From positions 124,001 through 188,000 of the forward strand of contig JAODTK010002010.1 of the NCBI GenBank assembly GCA_026419785.1: a stretch of 64,000 nucleotides of DNA. Reading direction: 5' to 3'. The notes beneath the pieces were generated by a model. The model ran no database searches. It worked only from the letters and a program-made list of their open reading frames with translations, and was not told the DNA's origin. This stretch comes from Sclerodactyla briareus. Its lineage: Eukaryota; Echinodermata; Holothuroidea; Dendrochirotida; Sclerodactylidae. This document shows positions 36,030-47,290 of this stretch, piece by piece; within the stretch, counting starts at the first letter, position 1, and each line of letters opens with the position of its first letter. Position numbers and translations under genes: made by a program.

Positions 36030-36445
36030 AATGCCACCAGGAGCTAATGGTTCACTCGTTCCTCGTGCTTTATTCTAATAGCTTATTATATGATGGAATG
36101 CCAATCCAATTCATTAACATCAAACACAACAGATTCAGCAAAATGTGTACGGACCATACCTACTGATGTTGGCGAAATTCTTACCAAGTTGGCGAAATTC
36201 TTACAAGTTGGAAATTGCAAAATTAGGCACATACATGAGCTTATAATAACATCGTACAATTGTCACAGGAGCTATTGTTGGCTCGTGCTCAGTGCTTTAT
36301 TCTAACAGAACGATATAGATGGAATTCAAATTCCTGAATATCAGATACATCAGACCCAGGAATGTTAACGGACCATACCTACTTAGTTTGGCAAAAGTCT
36401 TACCAAGTTGGAAAATTGGAATATAATGCAAATTAGGCCATACAA
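36030..36445 (+). repeat. Two-copy tandem repeat of ~228 bases
   Basis: Blocks GGAGCTA.TG.T, GTGCTTTATTCTAA, GATGGAAT, and GGACCATACCTACT..GTTGGC, then CTTACCAAGTTGG, occur first at 36041-36210 and again at 36268-36415. The copies are diverged. The region downstream to about 37010 contains further eroded repeat-like text, for example GAAAAATCCTGCTAACGAGAA near 36820, which reappears near 47925. Confidence 0.6.
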
Positions 36446-37019
36446 TGACCTCTACTGGCCCCAGCTGTACCTCAAAATGATCTGGATCATGGTAATCCAC
36501 ATCCACCAATTTCCGTGAAAATCCGACAACTTGGACAATTTGCATAAATTATTCAAAGTAGAAGACCACTTAATTATGCATTTTCCAGGCTGAAAATCTT
36601 CATCCGTTCTCTACCGTCATCCAGGTCCTACATGCCAAACTACATCACTGTAGCACCAACGGTTCTTGCGTAATCTTGCTAAAGAGCTTCAACAATAAAT
36701 TACATAAAAATAAGCTAATTACCACCCAAATTATTAATGACTTTGCTGCCCAAATCTAATCAATCGTGTACACCCAACTCGGTGCTCACACAAAATTTCA
36801 GCATCATCGGCCTCACGTTTTCTGAAAAATCCTGCTAACGAGAAAGTGGGACATACACACCCACACATACAGCCAGGAACACAGCACACACCTCCATAGT
36901 GACCACTATGCTCTCCGAATTTCATTCCGGCCATGACAAACTGACTTGCACTAGATAACAAGAACATTGAGAGCAGTGACTCGAAGATGTTATATACGGT
37001 GAGACACAAGGAATGTTAT

Positions 37020-38509
37020 TCCTAACTGTTAGTGCAGCTAGAGCGAAAGCTCTAATGCCATAAAAAAATATTTTTCTGCAAGATCCTGTTTTAGCAACTT
37101 CCTTTAGAAATCAATTTTTCAAATTCTTTGTCTTTCCTGTATAATGTGGTCCATCTATTGTTCTGAGGTGATAAATTTATGGGAAGGGGTCACTGGAGGT
37201 ATCTAATTCACACATAACTTAATGCTAATTTCTAATTTGGTCACATGTTTCTCAAAACGGATGGTGGGAACTTGTTACTGGTTTTGGCATATTTATACGT
37301 AAGGCTCTCAAGGGCCTGCAGACTATAGTCATACCCCATGGTGAATGCTTTTAGGATCTCTGTTATATCTGCTAAAGCCACATGGCCTTTAATTCGGTAT
37401 ACTGGAAACCGCCAGTGTAGTCCCCTCCTCCCTCCTACCCCTGTCAAGACAGTTATACTACTTTGCTGTCTGCAATCAATTACCAATCATCTCCCTACAG
37501 GGACACGCCTGCCCCAGTAAAAGCACTAAGGCTGTTCACGGTTTCAAGTGGGCATGCTCACCACTCCGCAGTATTCGGGTACAGACCAGATTTTTGCAAT
37601 TGCTATTTCATTATGGCTTATTTTAAACTGTGACTACTCTTCAATCTTAACTCTTCCGAAAACGAAACCATTCATCTCATGTTTTTTGGTATGTTATTGT
37701 TTGTAAGAATGGGGGGAAATTTGTGTGCTGGTTATGAATGTAGTTTTTTCGGCAAGGATTTCAAAAGATCCCCCTTCTCCTGTTTGGGCTGCGTGTGCGT
37801 CCATTCCGTTCAATTTACTACCCGACTGACCTTTGTCCTCATATCATTATCATATCCCTATTCGCAACCGTGAACAGGCTTATAAAACTAAAGGTCTCAC
37901 TTGGTATTGGTCAGGGAAAGCAAATCTTCTATGTTTTTTTTCCGTTTCTCTCCTGGCTGCTTCTGGAGGCGAATTTTTACCTTGACACATTTGGATTTTT
38001 GTTGGGTATTTTTCCGGCTAGGATGAGTATGAATGTTCGGGCATGAAATCTTGTCGACCTCCCAGATTAGGATATTGAAACCAATTAATGGCTCCACAAA
38101 GTGACCACTGATCGTTGAACAGGCGAGACAAGCAAACTCAAGACACACTGTCCAGGCATGAAGTTTGTTCATTCGTCCTTGTCACCATGCAGAGGATATA
38201 GCACACACGAGTCACAAGCCTAGAGGCAAATGTCAGATGACAGATTCCCTTTACACACTACAGATAGAAGAGAACCATCAAAACCCCATCCAACATTTGG
38301 AGTTCTAGCAAGTTGTCCTATGAGGTTCTTGTAGTTATTGTTGATGAATTCAAGGAATCTTTAATGCATGCGGGAAAATTCTAGGTTGCCCATACACCTA
38401 CACAGTAATGCTGTATTTTTGCGCCTTGATACCACCAGACAGTCGAATCGAGGGTATTCACTCAGAATGCGTGAGATTGTTTCTGCAAATGTCTTGTCCC
38501 TTGCAACAT
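37020..38509. other. Intron 6, middle, nothing firmly recognised
   Basis: One hydrophobic open frame at 37795-38046 (IFYVFFPFLSWLLLEANFYL) was considered for the missing TM6 exon but not accepted, because the flanking splice sites and conserved residues do not fit well. Confidence 0.35.
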
Positions 38510-41500
38510 TTTTTATATTCCTTGAACGAAGTCGAGGAATCTATGCACATGCCAGTGGTGTGTGTGTGTAGGTGTTATGTGTGTGTTTGTGTGTGTTGTA
38601 ATGTGTGTGACACCTGCTTGTGAAAACGATAACTCGACCCCACCTGGGATGGATTACTCTTACTTGTATTGTGTTCCCCATGATGAGTACATGAACCCTA
38701 TTGTTTTGGGGTCAATCAAAGGGTCAAAGTCCTGGAAACCTTTTGAACACGATAAGTCCAGAATGGTTGGTCTGATCGGTTCAAATGTGGTGTGTGCAGC
38801 TTTCTTATGGGGAGTACCTAACCCTATTTTTTTTTGGTATAGGTCAGGGTGGAATTTTAATCAAAATATAAATTTGTGAAAGTCCAATAATTTTGGCCAA
38901 TTTTTGGCTTTTGAACACGATAACTCGACCCACCTAGATGAAGAAGCAGTCATAACTTTGGTATGTGTGTTCCCCATGATAGTAATGACCCCTATTGTTT
39001 TGAGGTCAGGTCCAAGTTCATCTGAGCTCACCAAGAGCAAAGCCTGGAACCTTGTGAACACTACTAAGCCAGAATGGTTGGTCTGACGGGTTCAAATTTG
39101 GTGGTGTGTAAGCTCTCTTACGGGGAGTACGGAACCCTATTGTTTTTGGTATCGGTCGGGTGATTTTGGGTCTAAAATAGAAAAATTTTGTGAAAAAAGT
39201 TAATAATTTGCCAATTTTGGCTTGTGAACACGATCACTCTACCCCACCTAATGAATTAAGCTCATACTTGGTATGTATGTTCCCATGATGAGTACATGAC
39301 CCCATTGTTTTTGAGGTCAGTCAGAAGTCATCTGAGCTCACCGAGGGTCAAAGTCGGAAACCGTGTGCACCCGAATAAGTCCAGATGTTGGTCTGACGGG
39401 TTCAAATTTGGTGTGTAGATCCCTTACCCTTACTGGAGTACAGACCCTATTGTTTCTTGGTAGAAGGTCGGGGTGAATTTTGGTCGTCAAAATTAGAAAA
39501 TTTGTGAAAAATCAATATGGGGCCAATTTTGGCTTGTGAACACGATAACTCGACCCCACCCTGTATGAGAAAGTCATTTTTGGTATGTGTGTTCCCCATG
39601 ATGAGTACATGAACCCTATTGTTTTGATGTCAGGTCAGAGTTCATCTTAGGTCGCCAGAATTCAAAGTCTGAAAACCTTGTGAACCACGATAAGTCCAGA
39701 ATGGTTGTGTCTATCGTGTTCAATTTGGTGTGTAGCTTTCTTGTGGGGGAGTACAGGAACCCCCAATTGTTTTTGTATAGGTCGGGGTGAGTTTGGTTAA
39801 AATATAAATTTTTGAAAATCAATAATTTTGGCCAATTTTGGCATTGTGAAACGCTAACTCGCCCCCACCTGTAATGATGAAGTCATACTTTTAGGTAGTG
39901 TTCCCCGTATTGGAGTATCATGAACCCTATTGTGGTGGGGTAGGTCATAGGTCATATAAGTCATACAGCGGTACCATCTCCCATTTTCCTGTTTCCTGGC
40001 TATAGTTTGTCAGGAATAGTCAAGGAATCACCTAGCCTTTTGGCTTTCTGAAGTTTTTAGCTCACCCAGCATGTGCTGAGTGGTGAGCTATTGTGATCCT
40101 GCATGTCTATCTATCTTCTATCTATCCATCTATCTATCATCTATTTATCTATCTATCTATCTATCATCTGTCTGTCTTTCTGTCTGTCTGTCTGTCAAAA
40201 TTATTCAAATTTCCTATCCTATGGTGGATGGGTGATCAGATGAACTTGGTCACATGAGCACTGAGTAAAGGAGCTTCGCTTTTTCAGGATGTGAGGTCAA
40301 AGTCATTCAGGTCATTTTGCTAAAAACTGCAAAATACTTCTCCTACAGTTCACATCCGATTTCATGAAACTTTGGTCACTCGTGACCATGTTTCATGCGG
40401 AGTGTTCAGGAATTGAGGTCAAGGTCATCTAGGGGTCTTTTGGCCGAAAAAGGTGATTTCTGTGGTAAAACAAACGAATGCTGCTTCTTCCCACAGATTG
40501 AATTAGATGCTCGTGGATAGTTGGTCCAGTTTTCATTGACAATGGTACATACGGGGTGTTTCCGGCATTTGGGATCAAGGTCTCTAGGGGACAATTTTGG
40601 TCATTTCAAATCGGTCAGCGGCTCTCCTAACATTTCAAAGCGAGCTCTCATGCAACTTTGGGGGTCATTTGTTAACTAAAAAAGGCTCATTTTTTTGGTC
40701 AAACAAACAAAACCTCTCCTTCCGAGATGCATTGGATGATCGTGATAGATAGTCAGTATTACCATTGACCCCTGTACCTTTCGGGCGGGTGTTCATGAAT
40801 GTGGATCAAATGTCATCTAGGGGGCATTTTTGTCATTTCGTTCAACAGTCAAGCGGCTTCTTCTCCACAGGTTGAATCAGATGCTCATGAAACTTAGTCT
40901 ATTATCGTGAAGAGTATTACATATGGGATGTTCAGAATTTGAGGTCAAAGGTCATCTAGGGATAATTTGGGCCAAACAGCTCATTTTTTAGCTCAAACAA
41001 CAAAACGCTTCTCCTCCCAGAGATTGAACTGTAGTGCCCAGATAGTTGGTCCCCTATTATCATTGTCCAATGGTTCATACAGGTGTTCAGGAATTTTGAG
41101 TCAAAGGTCATCTATGGGGTCAATTTTTGGCCATTTTTGGTTCAAACGGTCAGCGCTTCTTCTCCTATGGGACAGATTGCCGATCATAAAAATTGGTCAG
41201 TATGATCAGTGACCAGTGGTACTTATGTGTTGTTCAGGAATTTGAGGTCAAAGGTCATCTAGGGGTCAATTTTGGCCATTTGGGTCAAATGGTCAAGCGG
41301 TTCTTCTCCTATGGGACAGATCAGACTACCAAGAAAGTTGGTCAGTATAATCATTGACCAGTGGTACGTTAGGGTGTTTAGGATTCAAGGTCACGTCATC
41401 TAGGGTCATTCGGCCATTTTGTTGCATGGTCCAGCTGCTCTCTTCCTACAGAATAGATTAGATGATCATGAAAGTTGGTCAGTGTAATCATTGACTAGTG

Positions 41501-41940
41501 ATACATATTGAGTGTTCAGGAATTTGAGGTCAAAGGTCAGCTAAGATGGTCCTTGGGCCATTTTGTTCAAACAGTCAAGCGGCTTCTGCTATGGGACAGA
41601 TAGACGATTCATTGAATTGGTCATTATAATCATTGAGCACCAGTGAATGATGTGGGGTGTTCGCAGTTTGAGTCAAAACAATCCTTCCACAATACCACTG
41701 AAGTCACCACATCTTGCTGTATGTAAGAATTGTTCAGCTTGTGATAGCAAGTGCTTATAATAGGTCTAAGGTTGAATACTGATAAGTCTGTAATGAGGTG
41801 TACAAAAGGTCATCTGAATTCTTGTAACAAATTAACCTAAGTTAACTCTTCCACATCACCAGGGGAAATCACTAAACCTCTGGCTTGCCGGTTAGCTCAC
41901 CCAGCTACATTGCATGTGGCTGGATGTTGAGCTAAGTGCC
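38510..41940 (+). mobile_element. Composite satellite element 2 (Helentron-like, non-autonomous?)
   Basis: It has the same plan as element 1. Parts are the left end TCCTTGAACGAAGTCGAGGAATC; a TG microsatellite (38550-38610); about four to five satellite units starting near 38618, 38908, 39221, 39533 and 39842 (spacing about 290-315 bases); the module AGTCAAGGAATCACCTAGCC; a hairpin TAGCTCACCCAGCA / TGCTGAGTGGTGAGCTA (40058-40090); and TCTA then TCTG microsatellites (40110-40196). Next come about ten diverged copies of a roughly 150-base unit with GAGGTCAAAGGTCATCTAGGG, and finally a second hairpin at 41892-41935. It is the most complete copy. It fills much of the last intron of the GPR143-like gene. 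Confidence 0.75.
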
Positions 41941-42837
41941 TTTTTGTTTGGCTGATGAGGATGAAACTTGGTCACAACGTTCATCAATTTAAGAACATCT
42001 GGGTTGTTTTCAGGATTTCAGGCCCAAGATCCAGTGTGGGCCCCTGGCCCCATTATGTAAATCATGCATAGAATGCTTCTTCTCCTCCGAATTTTAGTGC
42101 TAGTGCTGATATTCAATCATGATGATGTTCCAATAGGCGTACCTTCAGGGTGCTCAGAAAGTTTGGGGTCCCAGGCCACATTCCTTCCCATTTATGAAAT
42201 TAAACACAATGATGCTTGAAATGCACTTCCTCTACAAGCTTCAGTTGATTTTCCCTTTGAACCTGGGAGCAATGATCTTGTGTGGACCATTTGGGTCATT
42301 GGACCTATGGATCATTTGGGCTGTTACCTCAATCTATCACTTCCCATCACATTGCACAAGTAGAACCTAAACAACAAACCAATGTACACATACAGTACCA
42401 GGATGAGCTACTGGGTGCCATGGCACTCTTGTTCTATTTGGATCCTTTTTATAGTTTGTTCATTACAGAGTTTTGGGGTTCGACTTGCATAATGTAATGA
42501 ATACAAAGTACCAAAAGTGAAGTCATATTTATATGGCCATTGGCATTTATCAAAGGTAGGTCGCTGAAATCATGCCATAACCTGTAGACAACCCTTAGGG
42601 AAACTCAATCCCGTTTAAAACCAAAACCTACAGGCATACCAATCTGGGCCAGAAAAAAACACCCATAGACATCTATATCAATGAGAAACAAGCTATGAAT
42701 TAATTCAATCTTGTGAGTGATTGAATAGGGTAGTCAGTAGGGCGATATGTTGTTGACAAATTCATTAAAACAGCTCAAGTCGTGCATTACGCCTTTCAAT
42801 ACATCACGGTCTATTTCCTTCTTTTCTACCTGACCAG
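41941..42837. other. Last intron, 3' end
   Basis: The first 400 bases read like a further, diverged relative of the array in element 2 (GATGAAACTTGGTCACAACG, AATGCTTCTTCTCCTCCG). The final 300 bases end in the pyrimidine tract CTATTTCCTTCTTTTCTACCTGACCAG that serves the last exon. Confidence 0.45.
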
Positions 42838-43046
42838 TCTCTCCTGAATCCTATGCAAGCATTCCTCAATGCCCTAGTGTACTGGGGGCCACTGCTGTGC
42901 CAAGATCCAATCAAGAGGCCACCATTGATTCCCTGTACCAGGACACGACGTACAGCATCTTCCCCGGGATGACTGGCCATACTTCCCTAAACACCGCATT
43001 CTCTAATGGAGAGCAGACACCTCTCCTCAGAAGCATGAACATGTGA
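42838..43046 (+). CDS. GPR143: GPR143-like receptor, last exon (TM7 end, C-terminal tail, stop)
   Basis: The exon opens SLLNPMQAFLNALVYWG, matching the family's ILNPAQGFLLSLAFYG with the NPxQ motif of TM7. After the run of five G at 42884-42888 the frame must shift by one base (one G probably missing). It then reads ATAVPRSNQEATIDSLYQD and ends GEQTPLLRSMNM before TGA at 43044. EQTPLL fits the acidic dileucine signal [DE]xxxL[LI] used for sorting to lysosomes and related organelles, as expected for this receptor. Without the shift the frame stops 54 bases or so before the tail finishes. The 5' acceptor is canonical. Confidence 0.85.
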
Positions 43047-43054
43047 TATCACAG

Positions 43055-43310
43055 GGAGGGCGGTAGAGCGGTATCAGTGCGAGTGAACCATCTGCGTTCA
43101 AATTCCACCAATCACCAGGGGATTTTCCCTGGTGTGCCCCCAGTTGGGATGAGGGAGGGCTTTGTCTTCTGTTCATGGTGTCTTATTCGGGGCTGTGGAC
43201 CCAGGGGGTTTGGAGTGCACTCGGAGATATTTGCAGTTAGTCTCATTGGTCAGCTATGAGGACTCCGTTGGACAGAAATTTTTCATCCATCCAGGTTCCA
43301 AGAAAGTGGT
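43055..43310 (+). mobile_element. Possible tRNA-derived SINE in the 3' UTR
   Basis: GCGTTCAAATTCC near 43091 looks like an RNA polymerase III B box, and GGCGGTAGAGCGGTA near 43060 like a weak A box, spaced as in a tRNA. A GC-rich body with TTCCCTGGTGTGCCCCCAG follows. It begins about 10 bases after the GPR143-like stop codon, so it would form most of the proximal 3' UTR. No second copy was found in the window. Confidence 0.4.
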
Positions 43311-44886
43311 CATTATCTCCTACCTGGCAATTTGCTCTCATTTGCCTCCGAGGTCTTGTTAGTTGAAACATACTAAATGCAAAAAGGAACAGCCACTGAT
43401 TGCCAAGGAGGAGAGACTAGCAGTTTATGAACCCACTCGATCTCTTTATGATATACTCATGAGACAGACACTCGAACCTTGTTTCGAAGTGAGATGTCTG
43501 GAACTGAACAAGTATCACTGCTATATATACTTAATTGAGAGTTTTAAGGTGCAAGGGAGCTCACTGCAGCCTTGCTCTATGAACATGATGCTAGTGAGGA
43601 TGTAGTCTGATATCAGCTACTAACTAGCCTTGGGTCAATTGCAGTTCTTTCCTTACTAATTGGCTGCCTGCAACTAGCCTACACAATAACCCATCACCAT
43701 ATCAGTGTTTTAAGTTTTAAAACTGGTGAGTGAAACAGACTTTGAAAACTGTTTCATCTTCCTGATATGAACTATGACCATATTGGAAATTCTCCGGCCA
43801 TCGCTGTGAAAGTCGTGCTATAGCGCTTTCGATTGGCGCTGGTATATTGCTCCTATAACGGGAGAAACTGCAAGCAGAATGTCTTGAACAAGACCAGCTA
43901 TTAACAGGAAAAAAAAAATAGATAAATGACTTCTGGATAATACACTTCTACAAAATCCCACAGGAATCTAGTGCTTTTGTGAACAAACATGAAGTTGACT
44001 CTAGAGATATGGCATAGTGCAACAGGCATGTACCTGATCTCTCTTGATGTAGTTGCTGTAGTTCCTGCCTATAGATTAGTCAGTGGAACACTTATTTGGA
44101 AATGTGGGGGGGGGGGGGGATGGGCCTTTAAACCAGAAATTACTAAGCATTGCTGAAAATGTGAGATATGTAGCTCCCCATCTCCCATGGGTTGTGAGCC
44201 CATGGGTTCATCGATTCCGAGGGCATAGAGAGATTGACCTGGTATTTATTATGTTCTATGTAACTTATTGAATATTGTAAATCACAATAACCCTTATAGA
44301 CATGCATCGATTGCTTGTAAACTTGCACATTAGGGGGGTCTCTGGAATGGTTGACCTTAGGGAGAAAACTCTGAAGCCCCAGTGGTTGCAGACAAGTGTA
44401 TTTGCCGTTTGTCTCATTTATTTATGACTTTGCAACTCAATTCACTTTCTGAGGGCATATCATTCGGAGGCTTTCAACCGAATTATGACCTAATATTAAA
44501 TATTACAACTTATAAGGATAGTAGGTTCATGTTGCACAGTGTGCTAACTGTCAGTTTTTAATATAATCTGATTTAATCTGCGTGTTGATATAACGTAAGA
44601 GCATTGTGGCATTTAATCAGTCAGTCTCATTTTGTTAAATATAGGGAAACTTTTTAAAGGTGTATTGAGACCTTGACTTTGGCAAACCACCATGTTCCCA
44701 GGAAGGGAGTGAAGGAATACCCAGTTTTGGAATGCTGATACCATTTGTATTTCATTTGTGAAAGCCTTTGATAGTTAGTTCTTTCTGCTCTTGTACAGGC
44801 GCCACTGAACAAACCTGTGTTTAAAGAGATGCTTCATAGTGGTTATCATTATTATCTAATTCTTTATTCGAGCATATGCTATACAG

Positions 44887-44892
44887 AATAAA
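44887..44892 (+). promoter_or_regulatory. Candidate poly(A) signal AATAAA
   Basis: AATAAA in ATACAGAATAAATTTTTG lies about 1.85 kb after the stop codon, followed by T/GT-rich sequence. It is the best 3' UTR end I see for the GPR143-like gene, but the true site could be elsewhere. Confidence 0.35.
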
Positions 44893-45189
44893 TTTTTGAA
44901 AAGTTTAGGCTGATATTCTTCTCCTGAATTTAAAGTTTTATGTACACTTTTGGAATATGTGTGAATATTTTTCTATGATATATTTTATGACAAGCATTTA
45001 GAAAGTTACCTCTGTGGTTGACTTGTTCTGTTTAATTTTGCGAACAACTCAAATGTAGCACGTTGCTGAGGAAACCTGAATAAGTGGCAGATTCAAGACA
45101 AAATGTAGGTAATTTAATATGTACTTATTTGATTGTTGGTGGTGGTAGATTATTTCTCTTACTGTAGCACAGAGAGGGAGCCTGCTTGA

Positions 45190-45530
45190 GAAGAAAATCG
45201 TATGAATTTTACAGCATACCAACACAGCATTCATTTCACTCTTGAAACACAACTAGGTATGACTTCTACAGCATACCAACACAGCATTCATCTTACTCAG
45301 GTGATACAAATTGTTATCAATTTTACATGTACAACATATCAACTCAGCTCTAATTTTTACACAACAGATACAACTCAGTATGGAATTTCACTGCTACCAA
45401 CACCACAACAGTTGAATGGTACTCATGGGATACAAAATTGCTATGCTTCTACAGCATACCAACAACATCCGAGATGCAATTTGTTATCCATTTTACAGCA
45501 CACCAACACAGCATTCATTTTATTCAGATT
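45190..45530 (+). repeat. Degenerate repeat with ACAGCATACCAACACAGCATTCAT
   Basis: CAGCATACCAACACAGCATT occurs at about 45212 and 45270, with weaker copies near 45330, 45460 and 45496. The intervals are uneven (about 35-130 bases). A 132-codon open frame at 45202-45600 exists because the unit lacks stops in that frame; the product, rich in T, Q, H and Y, is not a recognised protein. Confidence 0.6.
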
Positions 45531-47029
45531 GTTCATCAGGAGTTGTGTTACGGCTTTTCCCCACTACTTGTTACAACTTGGCATAAGGCTATGCTGTTAA
45601 TTCTGCAATTTTGACATCTATTTACACTGACAAGAGACCTGTTCAACTGCCTCAAGCCACTTCACAAACTCACGAAATTGAGAAAATTTAGTGAAAACAA
45701 ACAAACCAAGCTTTTTTACATTCTCCTAGAGTTTTGACCACTCTTTTTGTTTCACCCAATATTCAAATATCTGAAATTTCCAGCTTCCATATTGTCTCAC
45801 GATGGTGACAAATTAACGGCCGAGAGGTTGGCCGATTGTGCACATTTTAGCGTACTACTAAATTTAGGGCTCCTCGCCATGGGGAGGGGGGTATACCTCA
45901 TCCTGCAGCCATGATTTTAGCAATGTTCTCCAAGATCATGAGATCACTCATCACATAGAATGTTTACCCTCCATTATGCAGTGAAGAATGTACAAAACAC
46001 AAGTAAATATTATTTTTATTCGCAATATTTTGGTGTAGAATACTAGAGGCTCTTTTTGATTTTTTTTTTTATGATGTAACAATATATGCTCCAGAATTTA
46101 TGACAGGCATTGAGAATTTCTTTTATCTGGCGGTTACTTTTAGCACTTGTATCTGATGTTTCCATATTATTACCCTGTAAATTATTCAGTCTGATTCATG
46201 TTTAGTGTTTCTAGTGATCTAAATTGAAAACTGGTACTGTTCTGCAGCCCATGCATTTAATGGCTACTATGTGCTATTTATGTAATAAGTATACATGAAC
46301 ATATTACTGTGTTCAAATGTGTGGCGGTTTGTCCGTCTCGTATGACCAAGTTTGTTCTGTGAACCTCCACATCCATCGTTCTCATATTAATTTATGTAAC
46401 ATAGCTTGGTTGACAACCAGGCATCCTAGCCTCGGTTGGGACATCTCCCACTTTCTGGTAGCATGTGCTGTCTTGCAGTTGTTGGGTTGCGGGCTTTTCA
46501 GATTATAATTCCCACCAAATTTTTCAAATTTGTGAGGAGGCTAGGTCTCTTGATCACTCACGTCTACAAACTGTGGTCGGTGATAAGCCAGAGCATGCTC
46601 CCCATAGGAATTCTGCTCCAACCAAGCCTCATGGCAATACGAAGCATGGAACACACGCCAGCCCAAAGGCTGGGGTGGGCTTGTTTACCTGCCTCCTTAA
46701 AAACGTAATTTCATGCAAAACTTCGCTCTGGGTCGTGCAAGCAATGGCTTATATCAGGTTCTTGCAGTTTCTGGCGAATGCATTTTCCATTAATTTTCCG
46801 TGACTTTTCCAACACCAAGATGAAGAATTTTCCATGACCAATTTGCTTGATGTCCACATAAAAACAGGCGCCTCGCAGCTTGGAAACAGCGGAAAGCCTA
46901 ATGCCACTTTGGGGAGATTTCCTTGACTTGGAACAATTTTTCTAAATTCAAAAATTTTTCGAGCCTGATTTGCGTTCCCAAAAATTCATGACTTTTTACG
47001 ACGTTTCATGACTGACTATATGATGTAGG
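45531..47029. other. Intergenic, nothing recognised
   Basis: There is no supported gene. Short overlapping open frames at 46317-46803 have no motif I know. Confidence 0.4.
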
Positions 47030-47290
47030 GAGACAGGATGAGCGGCTTGGAGTGCAGATTCCTGGTTGGAATGTAGGAAGTCTGTGTTGGGAGGGGGGAC
47101 AAGTGCGGGGAGAGCGGTAGGAAGAGGAGGGCGGGTGGTGTTTGTTTCCAGGAAGTAAGATGGAGAAGCTGGGATGATGGGGAGTCAAAGAAAGGAGGTA
47201 CAGGCTGTGGTGGTCGAGGGAAGATGAAGTGGGGTGTTATAGTCTTGGGGAGGAATGTACTCTGTCGAGCAGGTTGGGAAATGTTAGAGA
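47030..47290 (+). repeat. Purine-rich (GGA/GAAG) tract
   Basis: About 250 bases are strongly biased to G and A on the + strand (GGGAGGGGGGACAAGTGCGG and similar). The complementary pyrimidine strand yields serine/proline-rich open frames, which I take as composition artefacts. Confidence 0.6.

Noticed and set aside
37795-38046. Hydrophobic open frame (IFYVFFPFLSWLLLEANFYL) as the missing TM6 exon
   Set aside because: The family's conserved residues around TM6 are absent, no clear acceptor and donor pair fits, and a T-run explains much of the hydrophobicity.
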